This document shows positions 25,344 to 36,177 of a stretch of DNA of 43,489 bases, piece after piece (the stretch's first letter is position 1; every line of letters starts with the position of its first letter). Both the position numbers and the translations under genes were made by a program. The stretch is from positions 1-43,489 of the forward strand of contig NZ_JAGN01000009.1 in assembly GCF_000526675.1 (NCBI RefSeq), written 5' to 3'. The stretch is from Atopobacter phocae ATCC BAA-285 (GTDB taxonomy: Bacteria; Bacillota; Bacilli; Lactobacillales; Aerococcaceae). The notes beneath the pieces were generated by a model. It was not told where the DNA came from, ran no database searches, and saw nothing but the letters and a program-made list of their open reading frames with translations.

Positions 25344-26057
25344 ATGGAAAAATCGTACGTTTTTACGTGGTTTGGAATTGAATTTAGCGCAAATGTATTA
25401 CTCGCTAGTTTTTCTAGTGTGGTCATTATTTTCTTAATTTGTTTTTTACTGTCTCGTCGCATTGAACTCATTCCAAAACGGGCGCAAGCAGCATTAGAAA
25501 TGCTAGTAGAGTTCACTAATGGAATTGTAGGGAATACAATGGATGATGAGCATGGTAAAGAATATCGACTCTTTACATTCACATTGTTCTTATATATTGC
25601 AGTGTGTAACATCATTGGTTTATCAATGATTATTGTTCACGATGAATACTCTTTCTGGGGTAGTCCGACCGCTAGTGCCATTGTATGTTTAGGTTTATCA
25701 GCAATGGTTATCCTATTATCGCATTACAAAGCGAGTGAAAAATTAGGAACAAAAACGTATATTCGTGTCGCTTATTTCGAACCTGTAAAATTCATGTTCC
25801 CAATTAAGTTAATCGAAGAATTTACAAACACGTTAACGCTAGGGTTGCGTCTTTACGGTAATATTTACGCCGGTGAGATTTTGCTAACCTTACTTGCGAT
25901 GTTAGCAACGAGTCATGGGCTGTTTTCGGGTGTTCTAACCGTACCGCTAACCATGATATGGATTGCCTTTTCAATCTTTATCGGGATGATTCAAGCATTC
26001 GTATTCGCAACATTATCGAATGTCTACATTTCGCATAAAATTGTCTTGGAACATTAG
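25344..26057 (+). CDS. atpB: ATP synthase Fo subunit a
   Basis: A 237-residue membrane subunit forming the proton half-channels next to the c-ring. The essential arginine lies in the conserved segment LTLGLRLYGNIYAGE, and FIGMIQAFVFATLSNVYI is the family C-terminal helix. GATGGGGTGAAG precedes the ATG. It is the first gene of the eight-gene operon; an atpI gene is not present ahead of it. Confidence 0.96.
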   Translation: MEKSYVFTWFGIEFSANVLLASFSSVVIIFLICFLLSRRIELIPKRAQAALEMLVEFTNGIVGNTMDDEHGKEYRLFTFTLFLYIAVCNIIGLSMIIVHDEYSFWGSPTASAIVCLGLSAMVILLSHYKASEKLGTKTYIRVAYFEPVKFMFPIKLIEEFTNTLTLGLRLYGNIYAGEILLTLLAMLATSHGLFSGVLTVPLTMIWIAFSIFIGMIQAFVFATLSNVYISHKIVLEH

Positions 26058-26114
26058 AAACAAACGAAGAAACAACAAAACTATAAATTAAAACGTGGAA
26101 GGAAGTATAAAAAA

Positions 26115-26333
26115 ATGATATATATTGCTGCTGCTATTGCTGTTGGATGTGCTGCCTTGGCTGCCTCTTACGGAAACCAAGCTGTTATGAAGAAAACTAT
26201 TGAGGCGATGACACGTCAACCAGAAATGAAAGATTATTTCCGCATGAACATGTTTATCAGTGTTGGGTTAATCGAAGCTGTTCCAATTATTGCTGTGGTG
26301 TTTGGCTTCTTACTAATTCTTTTATTCAGATAA
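26115..26333 (+). CDS. atpE: ATP synthase Fo subunit c
   Basis: A 72-residue hairpin protein that forms the rotor ring. The ion-binding carboxylate is Glu54 ([12 protein letters not shown]) and the polar loop is TRQPE. The first helix, usually GxGxGxG (GAGIGNG in Bacillus), here reads AASYGNQ at residues 16-22. Thus three of the four packing glycines are Ala, Ser and Gln. Such positions affect helix spacing and ring size in other species. No sodium-type ligand set is evident, so proton coupling is likely. GGAAGG precedes the ATG. Confidence 0.96.
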   Translation: MIYIAAAIAVGCAALAASYGNQAVMKKTIEAMTRQPEMKDYFRMNMFISVGLIEAVPIIAVVFGFLLILLFR

Positions 26334-26375
26334 TGATCAAAAGTTAGCAAACAAACTTGAAGAAGGAGGATGCGT

Positions 26376-26876
26376 ATGTTAGCTGCCGCAGCATTTGGAA
26401 TTGCAGTCGGCGATCTATTAGCCATTGCAATTTCGTTTATATTACTCATGTTTCTGTTAGGAAAGTTCGTGTGGCAACCTCTAACAGAGAAGATGGATGA
26501 AAGGTCAAAAATCATTCAAGACGCGATTGACAGTGCGAAAGAAAAAGATCGTTCCGCACAAATTGCAGAAGAAGAAGCACGTCTTCATATTCGTGAAGCA
26601 AAAGAAGAAGCGCAAGCTATTTATCAGCGCGCACGTGAAGCGGCTGAAGATTTAGAAAAAAATGCAAAAGCACGTATTGAAGCGATGACGCAACAAATGA
26701 AACGTGAAGCAGAACGCGAAATTCAATACAATAAAGAAAAAACGATGCAAGATCTACAAACCGAAGTGGGCCAATTAGCTGTACAACTTGCTCAACAAAT
26801 TTTACAAAAAGGTTTATCTGCTTCAGACCATAAAGAATTGATTGACAAGTTCATCGAAGGAATTGATGAAGTATGA
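26376..26876 (+). CDS. atpF: ATP synthase Fo subunit b
   Basis: ATG 26376 has better spacing from AAGGAGG than ATG 26370, which touches the ribosome site. The 166-residue stator protein has one N-terminal membrane helix (about residues 10-32) followed by a long charged coiled coil rich in Ala/Glu/Lys/Arg (about 40-150), which reaches F1 and binds the delta subunit. It overlaps atpH by 4 bases, matching the physical b-delta contact. Confidence 0.95.
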   Translation: MLAAAAFGIAVGDLLAIAISFILLMFLLGKFVWQPLTEKMDERSKIIQDAIDSAKEKDRSAQIAEEEARLHIREAKEEAQAIYQRAREAAEDLEKNAKARIEAMTQQMKREAEREIQYNKEKTMQDLQTEVGQLAVQLAQQILQKGLSASDHKELIDKFIEGIDEV

Positions 26877-27400
26877 GACATACATTAGCAGTTCGTCGTG
26901 AAGTCGCAGCTTTTTATGGGGAAATGGTCACTCAAGGAAAAGCTGAAACCATCTATGACGACGTTGTTAAATTAAGAAAAGGGATTGCGAATTTAAATAA
27001 ATTCGATCAAGCCATGGTAGTCGATCGTATACCGGCAGAAGAAAAAGTCGCCTTTTTAAAAGAAACAATGCGAGAGTTAGACAATAGCTGGGTGGATTTC
27101 TTTATCGAAATGGCTTACGCTTATGAATTCAAATATTTATCGTTAATTATTAACAGCTATATCGATAATTATGAGCGCAATTTATTAACCATCGAATCGG
27201 TTGTATTATTAACCGACAAAGAAATTGAAACCATTCAACGTAAAATTGAGCATCGTCTAAATCATCGTTTTAATCACATCAATCACGTCTTAAATCAAGA
27301 TCTTCTCGGGGGCGTCTTAGTGCGTTCACGCGATTATTTATTAGACGGGACATTATTGAAAGACTTAAACGATATTAAACGGTCATTAAATCGAAATTAA
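26873..27400 (+). CDS. atpH: ATP synthase F1 subunit delta
   Basis: A 175-residue OSCP-type subunit joining the b stalk to the top of F1. The N-terminal six-helix domain is followed by the conserved C-terminal end NQDLLGGVLVRSRDYLLDGTLLKDLNDIK. The start codon lies within the end of atpF. Divergent in sequence, as usual for this subunit, but position and C-terminus make the call firm. Confidence 0.94.
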   Translation: MRHTLAVRREVAAFYGEMVTQGKAETIYDDVVKLRKGIANLNKFDQAMVVDRIPAEEKVAFLKETMRELDNSWVDFFIEMAYAYEFKYLSLIINSYIDNYERNLLTIESVVLLTDKEIETIQRKIEHRLNHRFNHINHVLNQDLLGGVLVRSRDYLLDGTLLKDLNDIKRSLNRN

Positions 27401-27414
27401 CGGGGTGATAAGGA

Positions 27415-29004
27415 TTGGAAAAAGAAACAATGAACACACAAGACAAAATGTCCTTAAACACCGATTCTAGTGACGCTACAATTCAATCAGAAAATGAACA
27501 AATCCTTGATCAAATGCGCGACTCAGTAGTCGATGAAATTTCTGACAAAGTTGCTGCATTTGAAAGTCAATATCTTATCGAAGAAGTCGGTGAGGTAACC
27601 TATGTTGGTGATGGAATTGCACGTGTTGTCGGATTGACGAACGTAATGAGTGGAGAACTTGTTCTGTTTAGTAATGGTGTTAAAGGTATGGCTCAAAACT
27701 TAGAAACACATGAAGTCGGGGTAATTATCTTCGGTGATTACCATAATATTCATGAAGGCGATATCGTAAAACAAACCGGTAAAATTCTTGAAGTACCTGT
27801 TGGCAATCAAATGCTCGGACGTGTAGTTGATGCATTAGGGAACCCAATTGATGGACGTGGCCCAATCAAAACATCACGTACACGACCAGTAGAACATCCA
27901 GCGCCGGGTATTATGGATCGTCAATCAGTGACAGAATCCTTAGCAACCGGACAAAAAGCAATCGACGCGTTAGTTCCAATTGGACGCGGGCAACGGGAAT
28001 TAATTATCGGAGACCGTAAAACAGGAAAAACAACGATTGCGATTGATGCCATTTTAAATCAAAAAGGTAAAGATACGCTTTGTATTTACGTAGCGATCGG
28101 ACAAAAAGAATCAACCGTTCGCCAAATTATGCAAACGTTAGTCCGTCATGGTGCTATGGAATATACAACGATTGTATCAGCCGGAGCAAGTGAACCGAGC
28201 CCCATGCTATATATTGCACCTTATGCTGCAACAGCAATTGGTGAAGAATGGATGCACGATGGTAAACATGTATTAATTGTGTACGATGATTTATCCAAAC
28301 AAGCGGCAGCCTATCGTGAAATTTCCTTGCTATTGAGACGCCCACCAGGACGGGAAGCTTACCCAGGGGACGTATTCTACTTACATTCACGTTTATTAGA
28401 GCGTGCAGCGAAGTTAAGTGATAAATTGGGTGGTGGCTCATTAACTGCCTTACCAATTGTAGAAACACAAGCTGGAGATATTTCAGCTTATATTCCAACT
28501 AACGTTATTTCCATTACAGACGGTCAAATCTTCTTACAAAGTGATTTATTCTTCTCCGGTGTACGGCCAGCGATTTCAGCCGGATTATCCGTATCACGTG
28601 TGGGGGGAGCAGCCCAAATTAAAGCGATGAAGCAAGTGTCAGGGACATTGCGGATTGACTTAGCAAGCTATCGTGAGTTAGAAAGTTTTTCACAATTCGG
28701 TTCGGACTTAGACGAAGCGACTCAACAAAAACTAAACCGTGGAAAACGGACGGTGGAAGTGTTAAAACAAGGGGCGCACAAGCCACTACCTGTTGAATAT
28801 CAAGTCGTTATTCTATTCGCTTTAGCGCATGGTGCATTGGACGATATTCCAATTGAACGTTTAGCAGAATACGAACGTGGCTTATATGAATACATGGAAA
28901 CGCAACATAAAATTTTATTAGAAGATATTCGTACAACAGGCAATTTACCAGACGAAGAACAATTCTTCCACGCTGTTTACGATTTTAATGATCAATTCAA
29001 ATAA
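27415..29004 (+). CDS. atpA: ATP synthase F1 subunit alpha
   Basis: A 529-residue nucleotide-binding subunit (about 502 in most bacteria). The start appears to be TTG 27415, after GGGGTGATAAGGA. Internal ATGs at 27430 and 27448 remain possible. About 30 extra charged residues precede the conserved region that runs into [11 protein letters not shown]. Walker A is GDRKTGKTT, and the arginine-finger region [10 protein letters not shown] is intact. Regulatory or artefactual origin of the N-terminal extension cannot be decided by eye. Confidence 0.96.
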   Translation: MEKETMNTQDKMSLNTDSSDATIQSENEQILDQMRDSVVDEISDKVAAFESQYLIEEVGEVTYVGDGIARVVGLTNVMSGELVLFSNGVKGMAQNLETHEVGVIIFGDYHNIHEGDIVKQTGKILEVPVGNQMLGRVVDALGNPIDGRGPIKTSRTRPVEHPAPGIMDRQSVTESLATGQKAIDALVPIGRGQRELIIGDRKTGKTTIAIDAILNQKGKDTLCIYVAIGQKESTVRQIMQTLVRHGAMEYTTIVSAGASEPSPMLYIAPYAATAIGEEWMHDGKHVLIVYDDLSKQAAAYREISLLLRRPPGREAYPGDVFYLHSRLLERAAKLSDKLGGGSLTALPIVETQAGDISAYIPTNVISITDGQIFLQSDLFFSGVRPAISAGLSVSRVGGAAQIKAMKQVSGTLRIDLASYRELESFSQFGSDLDEATQQKLNRGKRTVEVLKQGAHKPLPVEYQVVILFALAHGALDDIPIERLAEYERGLYEYMETQHKILLEDIRTTGNLPDEEQFFHAVYDFNDQFK

Positions 29005-29022
29005 TAGAAAGGGTGAGACGAA

Positions 29023-29967
29023 GTGAGTGCATCGTTAACGGACATCCAAAAACGGATTGATTCAACCCAAAAAACGAGTCATATTACAAGCGCCATGCAA
29101 ATGGTTTCCGCTTCTAAATTAGTTCGTTCGGAAGCAACTGTACGTCAATACGAGAAATATGCACAACAAATTCGATCAATGGTAACTCATCTAGTCTATG
29201 CAAACATTGATGAATTGTTATTGAAGTCGGATACGAGTGTTGATGAAACGAATGATCAAGCGGTTCTGAACTACTTAGATTATCACGACATGTTAATTAT
29301 GCGTGAGGTGAAGAAAACAGCTTATCTCGTCATTGCATCAGATCAAGGGTTAGCCGGATCTTACAACAGTTCCATTTTTGCTTCAACCCTTGAAATGTTG
29401 AAGCGTGACCATCAATCCAAAGACGAATTTCTATTGATTTGTATCGGTGAGACTGCATCGAAGTTCTTTAGTAAAGAAGGCTACGACATTTTATATGAAA
29501 TGAGTGGCATTAGTGATTATCCAACGTTTGAGGAAGTGAAAGTCATCGTCCAACAAACGGTGAATTTATATCGTGAAGAAGCATTTGATGAATTGTACGT
29601 TTGTTACAACCATCATGTGAACGCGATTGTGTCTAACTTTCGCGTAGAGAAAATGTTGCCATTAGTGGATGTGGAACGAACAGATGAACCATCGCCTTAC
29701 GACGTTGAATTCTTATTAGAACCATCGAAAGAAGCGATTTTGGAGCAGTTAATTCCACAATATGCAGAAAGCTTGATTTACGGAGCAATTTTAGATGCGA
29801 AAGCAGCTGAACATGCTAGCCGTATGACTGCCATGCGTGGAGCGACAGATAATGCGCGCGATTTAATCAGCCGTCTGACGCAAGAACGGAATAGAAAACG
29901 TCAAGCACAAATCACACAAGAAATTACAGAAATAGTTGGTGGCGCGGAAGCGTTAAAAGAACGATAG
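29023..29967 (+). CDS. atpG: ATP synthase F1 subunit gamma
   Basis: A 314-residue central shaft protein, longer than the usual 285 because of an insertion near residues 70-100, as in other Lactobacillales. It begins at GTG 29023 after AAAGGGTGAG. The N-terminal helix DIQKRIDSTQKTSHITSAMQMVSASK and the C-terminal helix ASRMTAMRGATDNARDLI are the conserved coiled coil that turns inside the alpha-beta ring. IASDQGLAGSYN is the family core motif. Confidence 0.95.
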   Translation: MSASLTDIQKRIDSTQKTSHITSAMQMVSASKLVRSEATVRQYEKYAQQIRSMVTHLVYANIDELLLKSDTSVDETNDQAVLNYLDYHDMLIMREVKKTAYLVIASDQGLAGSYNSSIFASTLEMLKRDHQSKDEFLLICIGETASKFFSKEGYDILYEMSGISDYPTFEEVKVIVQQTVNLYREEAFDELYVCYNHHVNAIVSNFRVEKMLPLVDVERTDEPSPYDVEFLLEPSKEAILEQLIPQYAESLIYGAILDAKAAEHASRMTAMRGATDNARDLISRLTQERNRKRQAQITQEITEIVGGAEALKER

Positions 29968-31476
<1,509 letters not shown>

Positions 31477-31498
31477 TAGAAAGGTGTGAAGACGTATA

Positions 31499-31927
31499 AT
31501 GGAGCAAGATATACTATTAGATGTGTTAGTAACCACACCAGAAGGCGTTCGTTATGAACATCATGCGACTTCCGTTACGGTACCAACCATTGAAGGGCCG
31601 TATACTTTCTTACGAAATCATACGCCAATTATTATGCCATTAAAAATCGGTGCCGTTCGCGTTCGTCGGACATTTGATGATGAGACATCATCCGATTACA
31701 TTGCGATTTCGAGTGGTATCGTAGAAGTGTCTGATAACGTCGTCAATATTGTCGTGAATACCGCTGAACGGGCGCGCGATATTGACATTAGTCGTGCAGA
31801 AGATGCACGGATTCGTGCGGAAGAATTACTGGCACAACAGGATATTTCATCGAATGAAATGCAACGAGTTCGAATTGCATTGAATAAAGCCATTAACCGG
31901 ATTGGGGTAGCGGATCATAAACGCTAA
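31499..31927 (+). CDS. atpC: ATP synthase F1 subunit epsilon
   Basis: A 142-residue subunit with an N-terminal beta-sandwich (about 1-88, including VPTIEGPYTFLRNHTPIIMPL) and a C-terminal helical hairpin (about 92-140) that can block rotation and limit ATP hydrolysis. It is last in the operon. The initiating ATG follows AAAGGTGTGAAG. A strong bidirectional terminator follows. Confidence 0.95.
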   Translation: MEQDILLDVLVTTPEGVRYEHHATSVTVPTIEGPYTFLRNHTPIIMPLKIGAVRVRRTFDDETSSDYIAISSGIVEVSDNVVNIVVNTAERARDIDISRAEDARIRAEELLAQQDISSNEMQRVRIALNKAINRIGVADHKR

Positions 31928-31948
31928 TTTTTTACCCATTCGATAACT

Positions 31949-31987
31949 AAAAAACTTCTTATCATGTTATATGATAAGAAGTTTTTT
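31949..31987. terminator. Bidirectional terminator between atpC and nagB
   Basis: AAAAAACTTCTTATCAT and ATGATAAGAAGTTTTTT form a perfect 17-bp stem with loop GTTAT. T tracts exist on both strands, so it serves the convergent atp operon and nagB. Confidence 0.95.
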
Positions 31988-31999
31988 ATTGGATGAAAT

Positions 32000-32698
32000 T
32001 TAGACTAATGAGGCAGCAGCTTCATCGACAATGACGGTAACGTCAGCATGACTTTGTAAGATGGTCGAAGGAATGTCTGCACTCGGATGAGCTTTGAATA
32101 AGTCGTGAATCGCTTGCGCTTTTTTCTCGCCAAATGCAAGTAAAACAATTTGTTTAGCCGACATAATGGATGACAAGCCCATCGAATAAGCGTAACGAGG
32201 TACATCTTCTTCTTTTTCGAAGAAACGTTTATTGGCGTTAATTGTCGATTCGGTTAATTGCACTTTATGTGTCCGAGAATTAAAAGGCGTACCTGGTTCG
32301 TTAAAGGCAATATGACCATTTTCACCAATACCTAAAATTTGGACATCAACAGGGTGCGCTTCTAAAATACTTTCGTAATGTTCAATTTCACTTGCTTCAT
32401 CATTTAGTCCGTTGGGTACGAATGATTCTTTAAATGGTTTATGGTCGAATAATTTATGTTGCATGTAATATTGATAACTTTGTGGGTCATCTTTGCCTAA
32501 CCCGACATATTCATCTAAATTGACCGAATAAGAATCAGTAAAATCTAAATCGCTATCGATAAAAAGTTGATAAAGTGGTTCAGGTGTTGAACCAGTAGCT
32601 AGACCGAAAACAGTTGCTCCATTTTCTTTTGCTTCACGAATTAATTCAAAGGCTGCTTGTGATGCTTCAGCCGCTGTTGGTTTAACAATCAATTGCAT
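32000..32698 (-). CDS. nagB: Glucosamine-6-phosphate deaminase
   Basis: A 232-residue enzyme that converts glucosamine-6-phosphate to fructose-6-phosphate and ammonia, feeding amino sugars into glycolysis. Motifs are GLATGSTPEPLYQLF, the catalytic NLDEYVGL and LGIGENGHIAFNEPG. It is the short Firmicutes form, without the allosteric C-terminus of the enterobacterial enzyme. GGGGAGG precedes the ATG on the minus strand. It is monocistronic here; nagA is not adjacent. Confidence 0.96.
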   Translation of the reverse strand: MQLIVKPTAAEASQAAFELIREAKENGATVFGLATGSTPEPLYQLFIDSDLDFTDSYSVNLDEYVGLGKDDPQSYQYYMQHKLFDHKPFKESFVPNGLNDEASEIEHYESILEAHPVDVQILGIGENGHIAFNEPGTPFNSRTHKVQLTESTINANKRFFEKEEDVPRYAYSMGLSSIMSAKQIVLLAFGEKKAQAIHDLFKAHPSADIPSTILQSHADVTVIVDEAAASLV

Positions 32699-32729
32699 CG
32701 TGTCGTCCTCCCCATTTGTTTATACTTTT

Positions 32730-32758
32730 ATTGTATGTTAAAACAAGAGGAATGCCAA
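32730..32758 (-). promoter_or_regulatory. nagB: Promoter of nagB
   Basis: Minus strand: TTGGCA (32758-32753), 17-base spacer, TACAAT (32735-32730). The start site would lie about 25 bases before the ATG. No clear operator or cre site is seen. The remaining bases to 33028 are non-coding, and I see no convincing promoter there for the rightward gene. Confidence 0.7.
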
Positions 32759-33028
32759 TCAAATTGAGTCGAAAGAACCGGAAGAGAAAATATTCTTTAA
32801 AAACATTGTTATATCAACTAAAAAGATAGATTTTACAAAAGTACAAACATATCATTTGGCGTATAACAAATAGTGAATGAAAAGATTTAGCACGGACGAA
32901 AGAACTAATAGGAATGATTGACAATAATTCAGTGTGAAACAGGGACTTTTTAGTCAAAATGCTATTCAAAAACCAAGGAGTATAGTATCATTAATTTATG
33001 TGAAAAAAGTAATGAAAGGAGGGTAACT

Positions 33029-34264
33029 GTGCGCCAAAAAGCAATAATTTTTATAAAAAAAGACGCTTACGCTAATATTTTACAAGCAATCATTCGAGTC
33101 ATCAGTGAAACCATTGAATGGCCCATTCGCATCCAATTAGTGGATCATGACACGTTTCAACGCTTTGAAAAAGATGGCATTTACTTAACATCAACGACCA
33201 CTGCCAATCACGTGCATAATGGTCGAGTCCAAAAAGTAGATGTCACTCAATCAGCTTTAAAACGTTTATTAGAGCCGTTCAAACCGCTCATTGCGAAAGA
33301 AGTCAGTATTATTGGATATAATGACTTGACCGAAGTCTTATTTGACGATTTGTGTGCACAAAATGTTCGACATATTCATGTTTTTTGTGAACAAGGGGGC
33401 TCAATGACCCATTCAAATGATCAAATTATTTATCATGAATTAAATGAATGGAAGACTATTCAAACCGATTTCTTTATTCAAACACAAGCAGTTGAATTAG
33501 GCGCGATGCAAAATGAAGCTGTGCAAGCGCATTTGAGAACATATCAAGGAATCAGTGATTTAAGCCGAATGATCGCTCGTCCTACTTGGTTAGGCGACGT
33601 TCCGTTTCAAAATCAACTAGATTGGCTCATTCATTTGACGATTGCGCAAACCGAAGTATATTTGAATCATCGCATTCAAAAGCCATTGCGAGATAAAATT
33701 TGCCATGAACTAATTGATGCCGATCCAGCGAACGATTCGATTTTTCTAGTAGGATTACCTGCTGTTGGGAAGTCATCGGTAGGAACTCAGTTAGCGAAAC
33801 AATTGAATTATCATTTCGTCGACTTAGATAAAGAAATGATTAAACGCACGGGCTTATCCATTACACAACTTTATGATCAAGATGAACAAGCATATCGTGA
33901 TTTAGAAAGTGAATTACTTCGTGAATATGGTCGCTTGAAACGCACCGTTGTTTCAACGGGGAATGGTGTCGTGCTACGCAAAGAAAATCGCGACTACTTA
34001 GCACGATCGTTTGTCATTCATTTAGATCGACCACAAAAATTAATGAACTATGGCGTGTCGACGCGCAACCGTCCACTATTAAGAGGCAATCCAGGCGTCA
34101 TTAAAAAGATGCGACGTGAACGGGCATTTTACTACTATTCCATTAGTAATTGTCGCGTGATGAATTACAAACGCCTTCGAACCGCCCAAATTTTGACGCA
34201 TTTAATGAAACGGCGAAATGACATGCATGCTTACATGCGTGAAGCATTGAGTCAATTACGTTAA
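33029..34264 (+). CDS. Shikimate kinase-like protein with an uncharacterised N-terminal half
   Basis: A 411-residue protein starting at GTG 33029 after AAAGGAGGG. Residues 237-400 are a shikimate-kinase-like P-loop domain: GLPAVGKSS (242-250), DLD (265-267), Arg290 in DEQAYRDLE, STGNGVV (309-315) and STRNRPLL. Shikimate kinases are about 170 residues and have GGG where this protein has GNG. Residues 1-230 have no obvious domain. Part of them (NGRVQKVDVTQSALKRLL, then EVSIIGYNDLTEVLFDDL) weakly follows the shikimate dehydrogenase nucleotide-binding domain, without its substrate domain. No aro genes are near. It may be a diverged shikimate-pathway fusion or a kinase with another substrate. Confidence 0.7.
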   Translation: MRQKAIIFIKKDAYANILQAIIRVISETIEWPIRIQLVDHDTFQRFEKDGIYLTSTTTANHVHNGRVQKVDVTQSALKRLLEPFKPLIAKEVSIIGYNDLTEVLFDDLCAQNVRHIHVFCEQGGSMTHSNDQIIYHELNEWKTIQTDFFIQTQAVELGAMQNEAVQAHLRTYQGISDLSRMIARPTWLGDVPFQNQLDWLIHLTIAQTEVYLNHRIQKPLRDKICHELIDADPANDSIFLVGLPAVGKSSVGTQLAKQLNYHFVDLDKEMIKRTGLSITQLYDQDEQAYRDLESELLREYGRLKRTVVSTGNGVVLRKENRDYLARSFVIHLDRPQKLMNYGVSTRNRPLLRGNPGVIKKMRRERAFYYYSISNCRVMNYKRLRTAQILTHLMKRRNDMHAYMREALSQLR

Positions 34265-34302
34265 TCTGTGTGTAGAATCGATGGACAGGAAAGGAGGACC
34301 AC

Positions 34303-36132
34303 ATGCCTGTTTATCAAAATGTTGAATGGATCAATCAGAAGTTAGACTTGCTTCCCACATTGCCAGGTTGTTACTTGATGCGTAGTGAAGATGAAACCAT
34401 TATTTATATTGGTAAGGCGAAAAATTTAAGAAATCGGGTCCGCTCCTATTTCCGTGCAGAACATACAGGCAAAACGAAACGACTCGTTCAAGAAATTCAT
34501 CATTTCGAAACCATCATTACACAAACCGATAAAGAAGCTTTACTGTTGGAAATTAGTTTGATTCAAAAATATCAGCCGAAGTACAATATTCGTTTAAAAG
34601 ACGGGTCCATGTATCCTTATTTGAAGATTACGAATGAACGCGATCCGCAATTAGTCATTACAAGTCAGGTCGAACAAGATGGGGGGCATTATTTTGGCCC
34701 TTATCCTAACGTGTATGCAGCAAGTGAGACGCAACAATTTATTCAAAAGTTATATCCTCTACGCCGTTGTGGCAAAAATGAACCACGAGCTTGTTTTTAT
34801 TACCACATTGGTCAATGTATTGGATGTTGTGACCACGAAGTATCACCAGAAGAGTATAAAGCTCAAATTCGACGGATTTCACGCTTTCTGAATGGAGAAG
34901 TTGATGAAGTAAAACAAACGCTCACACAGAAGATGGAAGCCGCTGCAGAAGCATTGGAATTTGAACGAGCAGCTGAATATCGGGACCAAATTGAACATAT
35001 TAAACAAACGGTCGAACGTCAAGATATTTTATCGCTAGATTATACGAATCGTGATGTCTTTAATTACGATGTCAAACGAGGCTATATGTCGATTCAAGTA
35101 TTTTTATTGCGTCAGTCAACTGTTATTAAACGCGAAACGGCCATTTTTCCGTTATACGATACACCAGAAGAAGAATTTCTAGCGTTTATCTTAATGTTCT
35201 ATCAACAGCAGAATCACATTTTACCGAAAGAAATTCTATTACCGCATACGGTCGATCAAACATTAATTGAAGAAACATTAAATGTTAAAGTGTTGCAGCC
35301 GCAACGAGGAAAGAAAAAACGTTTATTAGATTTAGCGAAGCAAAATAGTCATATTGCCTTGAATGAGCAATTAACGATTGAAGACCGTAAAGCGTTACGG
35401 ACGATTCATGCGAGTGATCAATTGGCTGACGCGCTCGGGTTACCTCATGTGAACGTCATTGAAGCATTCGACCATTCGCATATACAAGGGGCATATCCGG
35501 TAAGCGGAATGGTTGTCTACGAAAAAGGCAAACCGAATAAAAAAGCCTATCGAAAATACCACATCAAAACAGTGAAGCAAGCGGATGAATTTAAAACAAC
35601 GCAAGAAGTCATTCGTCGGCGCTACAGTCGCTTATTGAAAGAGAAAAAACCTTTACCCGATTTGATTATGATGGATGGGGGAATCATTCAAATACGAGCA
35701 GCGCGCGAAGTCATTGAAGACGAACTAGGCTTACGCATACCTGTTGCAGGGATGGTGAAAAATGATAAGCACCAAACAGCATCGTTAATCTTCGGTGAGC
35801 CGTTAGAAGAAGTTCTTTTAGAACCTAATGCCCCAGCATTTCAACTCGTTCAACGCATTCAAGAGGAAGTCCACCGTTTTGCGATTTCCTTTCACCGACA
35901 AACTCGGACGAAATCTAGCTTTGCTTCAGATTTGGAGCGAATCGAAGGCGTTGGTACTAAAACACGGATGAAATTGTATCAAACATTTAAAACACGCGAT
36001 GCTATGGAAAACGCAACAGTGGATGATTTTGTCGCTTTAGGCATTAATCGTCCAACGAGCGAGCGATTAGTCAGCTATTTCCAAGTTCAACGAGCAAATC
36101 GTGCGATAAAAAAACAAATAGAACGTCCATAA
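34303..36132 (+). CDS. uvrC: Excinuclease ABC subunit C
   Basis: A 609-residue nuclease that makes both incisions in nucleotide excision repair. The N-terminal GIY-YIG domain shows LPGCYLMRSEDETIIYIGKA (about 18-37). The cysteine set C..C...C..CC near residues 159-177 (RRCGKNEPRACFYYHIGQCIGCC pattern) matches the UvrC Fe-S site. A UVR motif (EALEFERAAEYRDQIEHI), the RNase H-like nuclease domain (EAFDHSHIQG) and two C-terminal helix-hairpin-helix motifs follow. The ATG sits after AAAGGAGG. It begins 38 bases after the kinase-like gene and is probably co-transcribed. Confidence 0.96.
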   Translation: MPVYQNVEWINQKLDLLPTLPGCYLMRSEDETIIYIGKAKNLRNRVRSYFRAEHTGKTKRLVQEIHHFETIITQTDKEALLLEISLIQKYQPKYNIRLKDGSMYPYLKITNERDPQLVITSQVEQDGGHYFGPYPNVYAASETQQFIQKLYPLRRCGKNEPRACFYYHIGQCIGCCDHEVSPEEYKAQIRRISRFLNGEVDEVKQTLTQKMEAAAEALEFERAAEYRDQIEHIKQTVERQDILSLDYTNRDVFNYDVKRGYMSIQVFLLRQSTVIKRETAIFPLYDTPEEEFLAFILMFYQQQNHILPKEILLPHTVDQTLIEETLNVKVLQPQRGKKKRLLDLAKQNSHIALNEQLTIEDRKALRTIHASDQLADALGLPHVNVIEAFDHSHIQGAYPVSGMVVYEKGKPNKKAYRKYHIKTVKQADEFKTTQEVIRRRYSRLLKEKKPLPDLIMMDGGIIQIRAAREVIEDELGLRIPVAGMVKNDKHQTASLIFGEPLEEVLLEPNAPAFQLVQRIQEEVHRFAISFHRQTRTKSSFASDLERIEGVGTKTRMKLYQTFKTRDAMENATVDDFVALGINRPTSERLVSYFQVQRANRAIKKQIERP

Positions 36133-36177
36133 AAGTATAATGTCAATAACCCTTAACTATTATAAAAGGAGTAACAT

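Noticed and set aside
28154-28498. 114-codon antisense frame within atpA
   Set aside because: Lies wholly inside a conserved gene and shows no motif or ribosome site.
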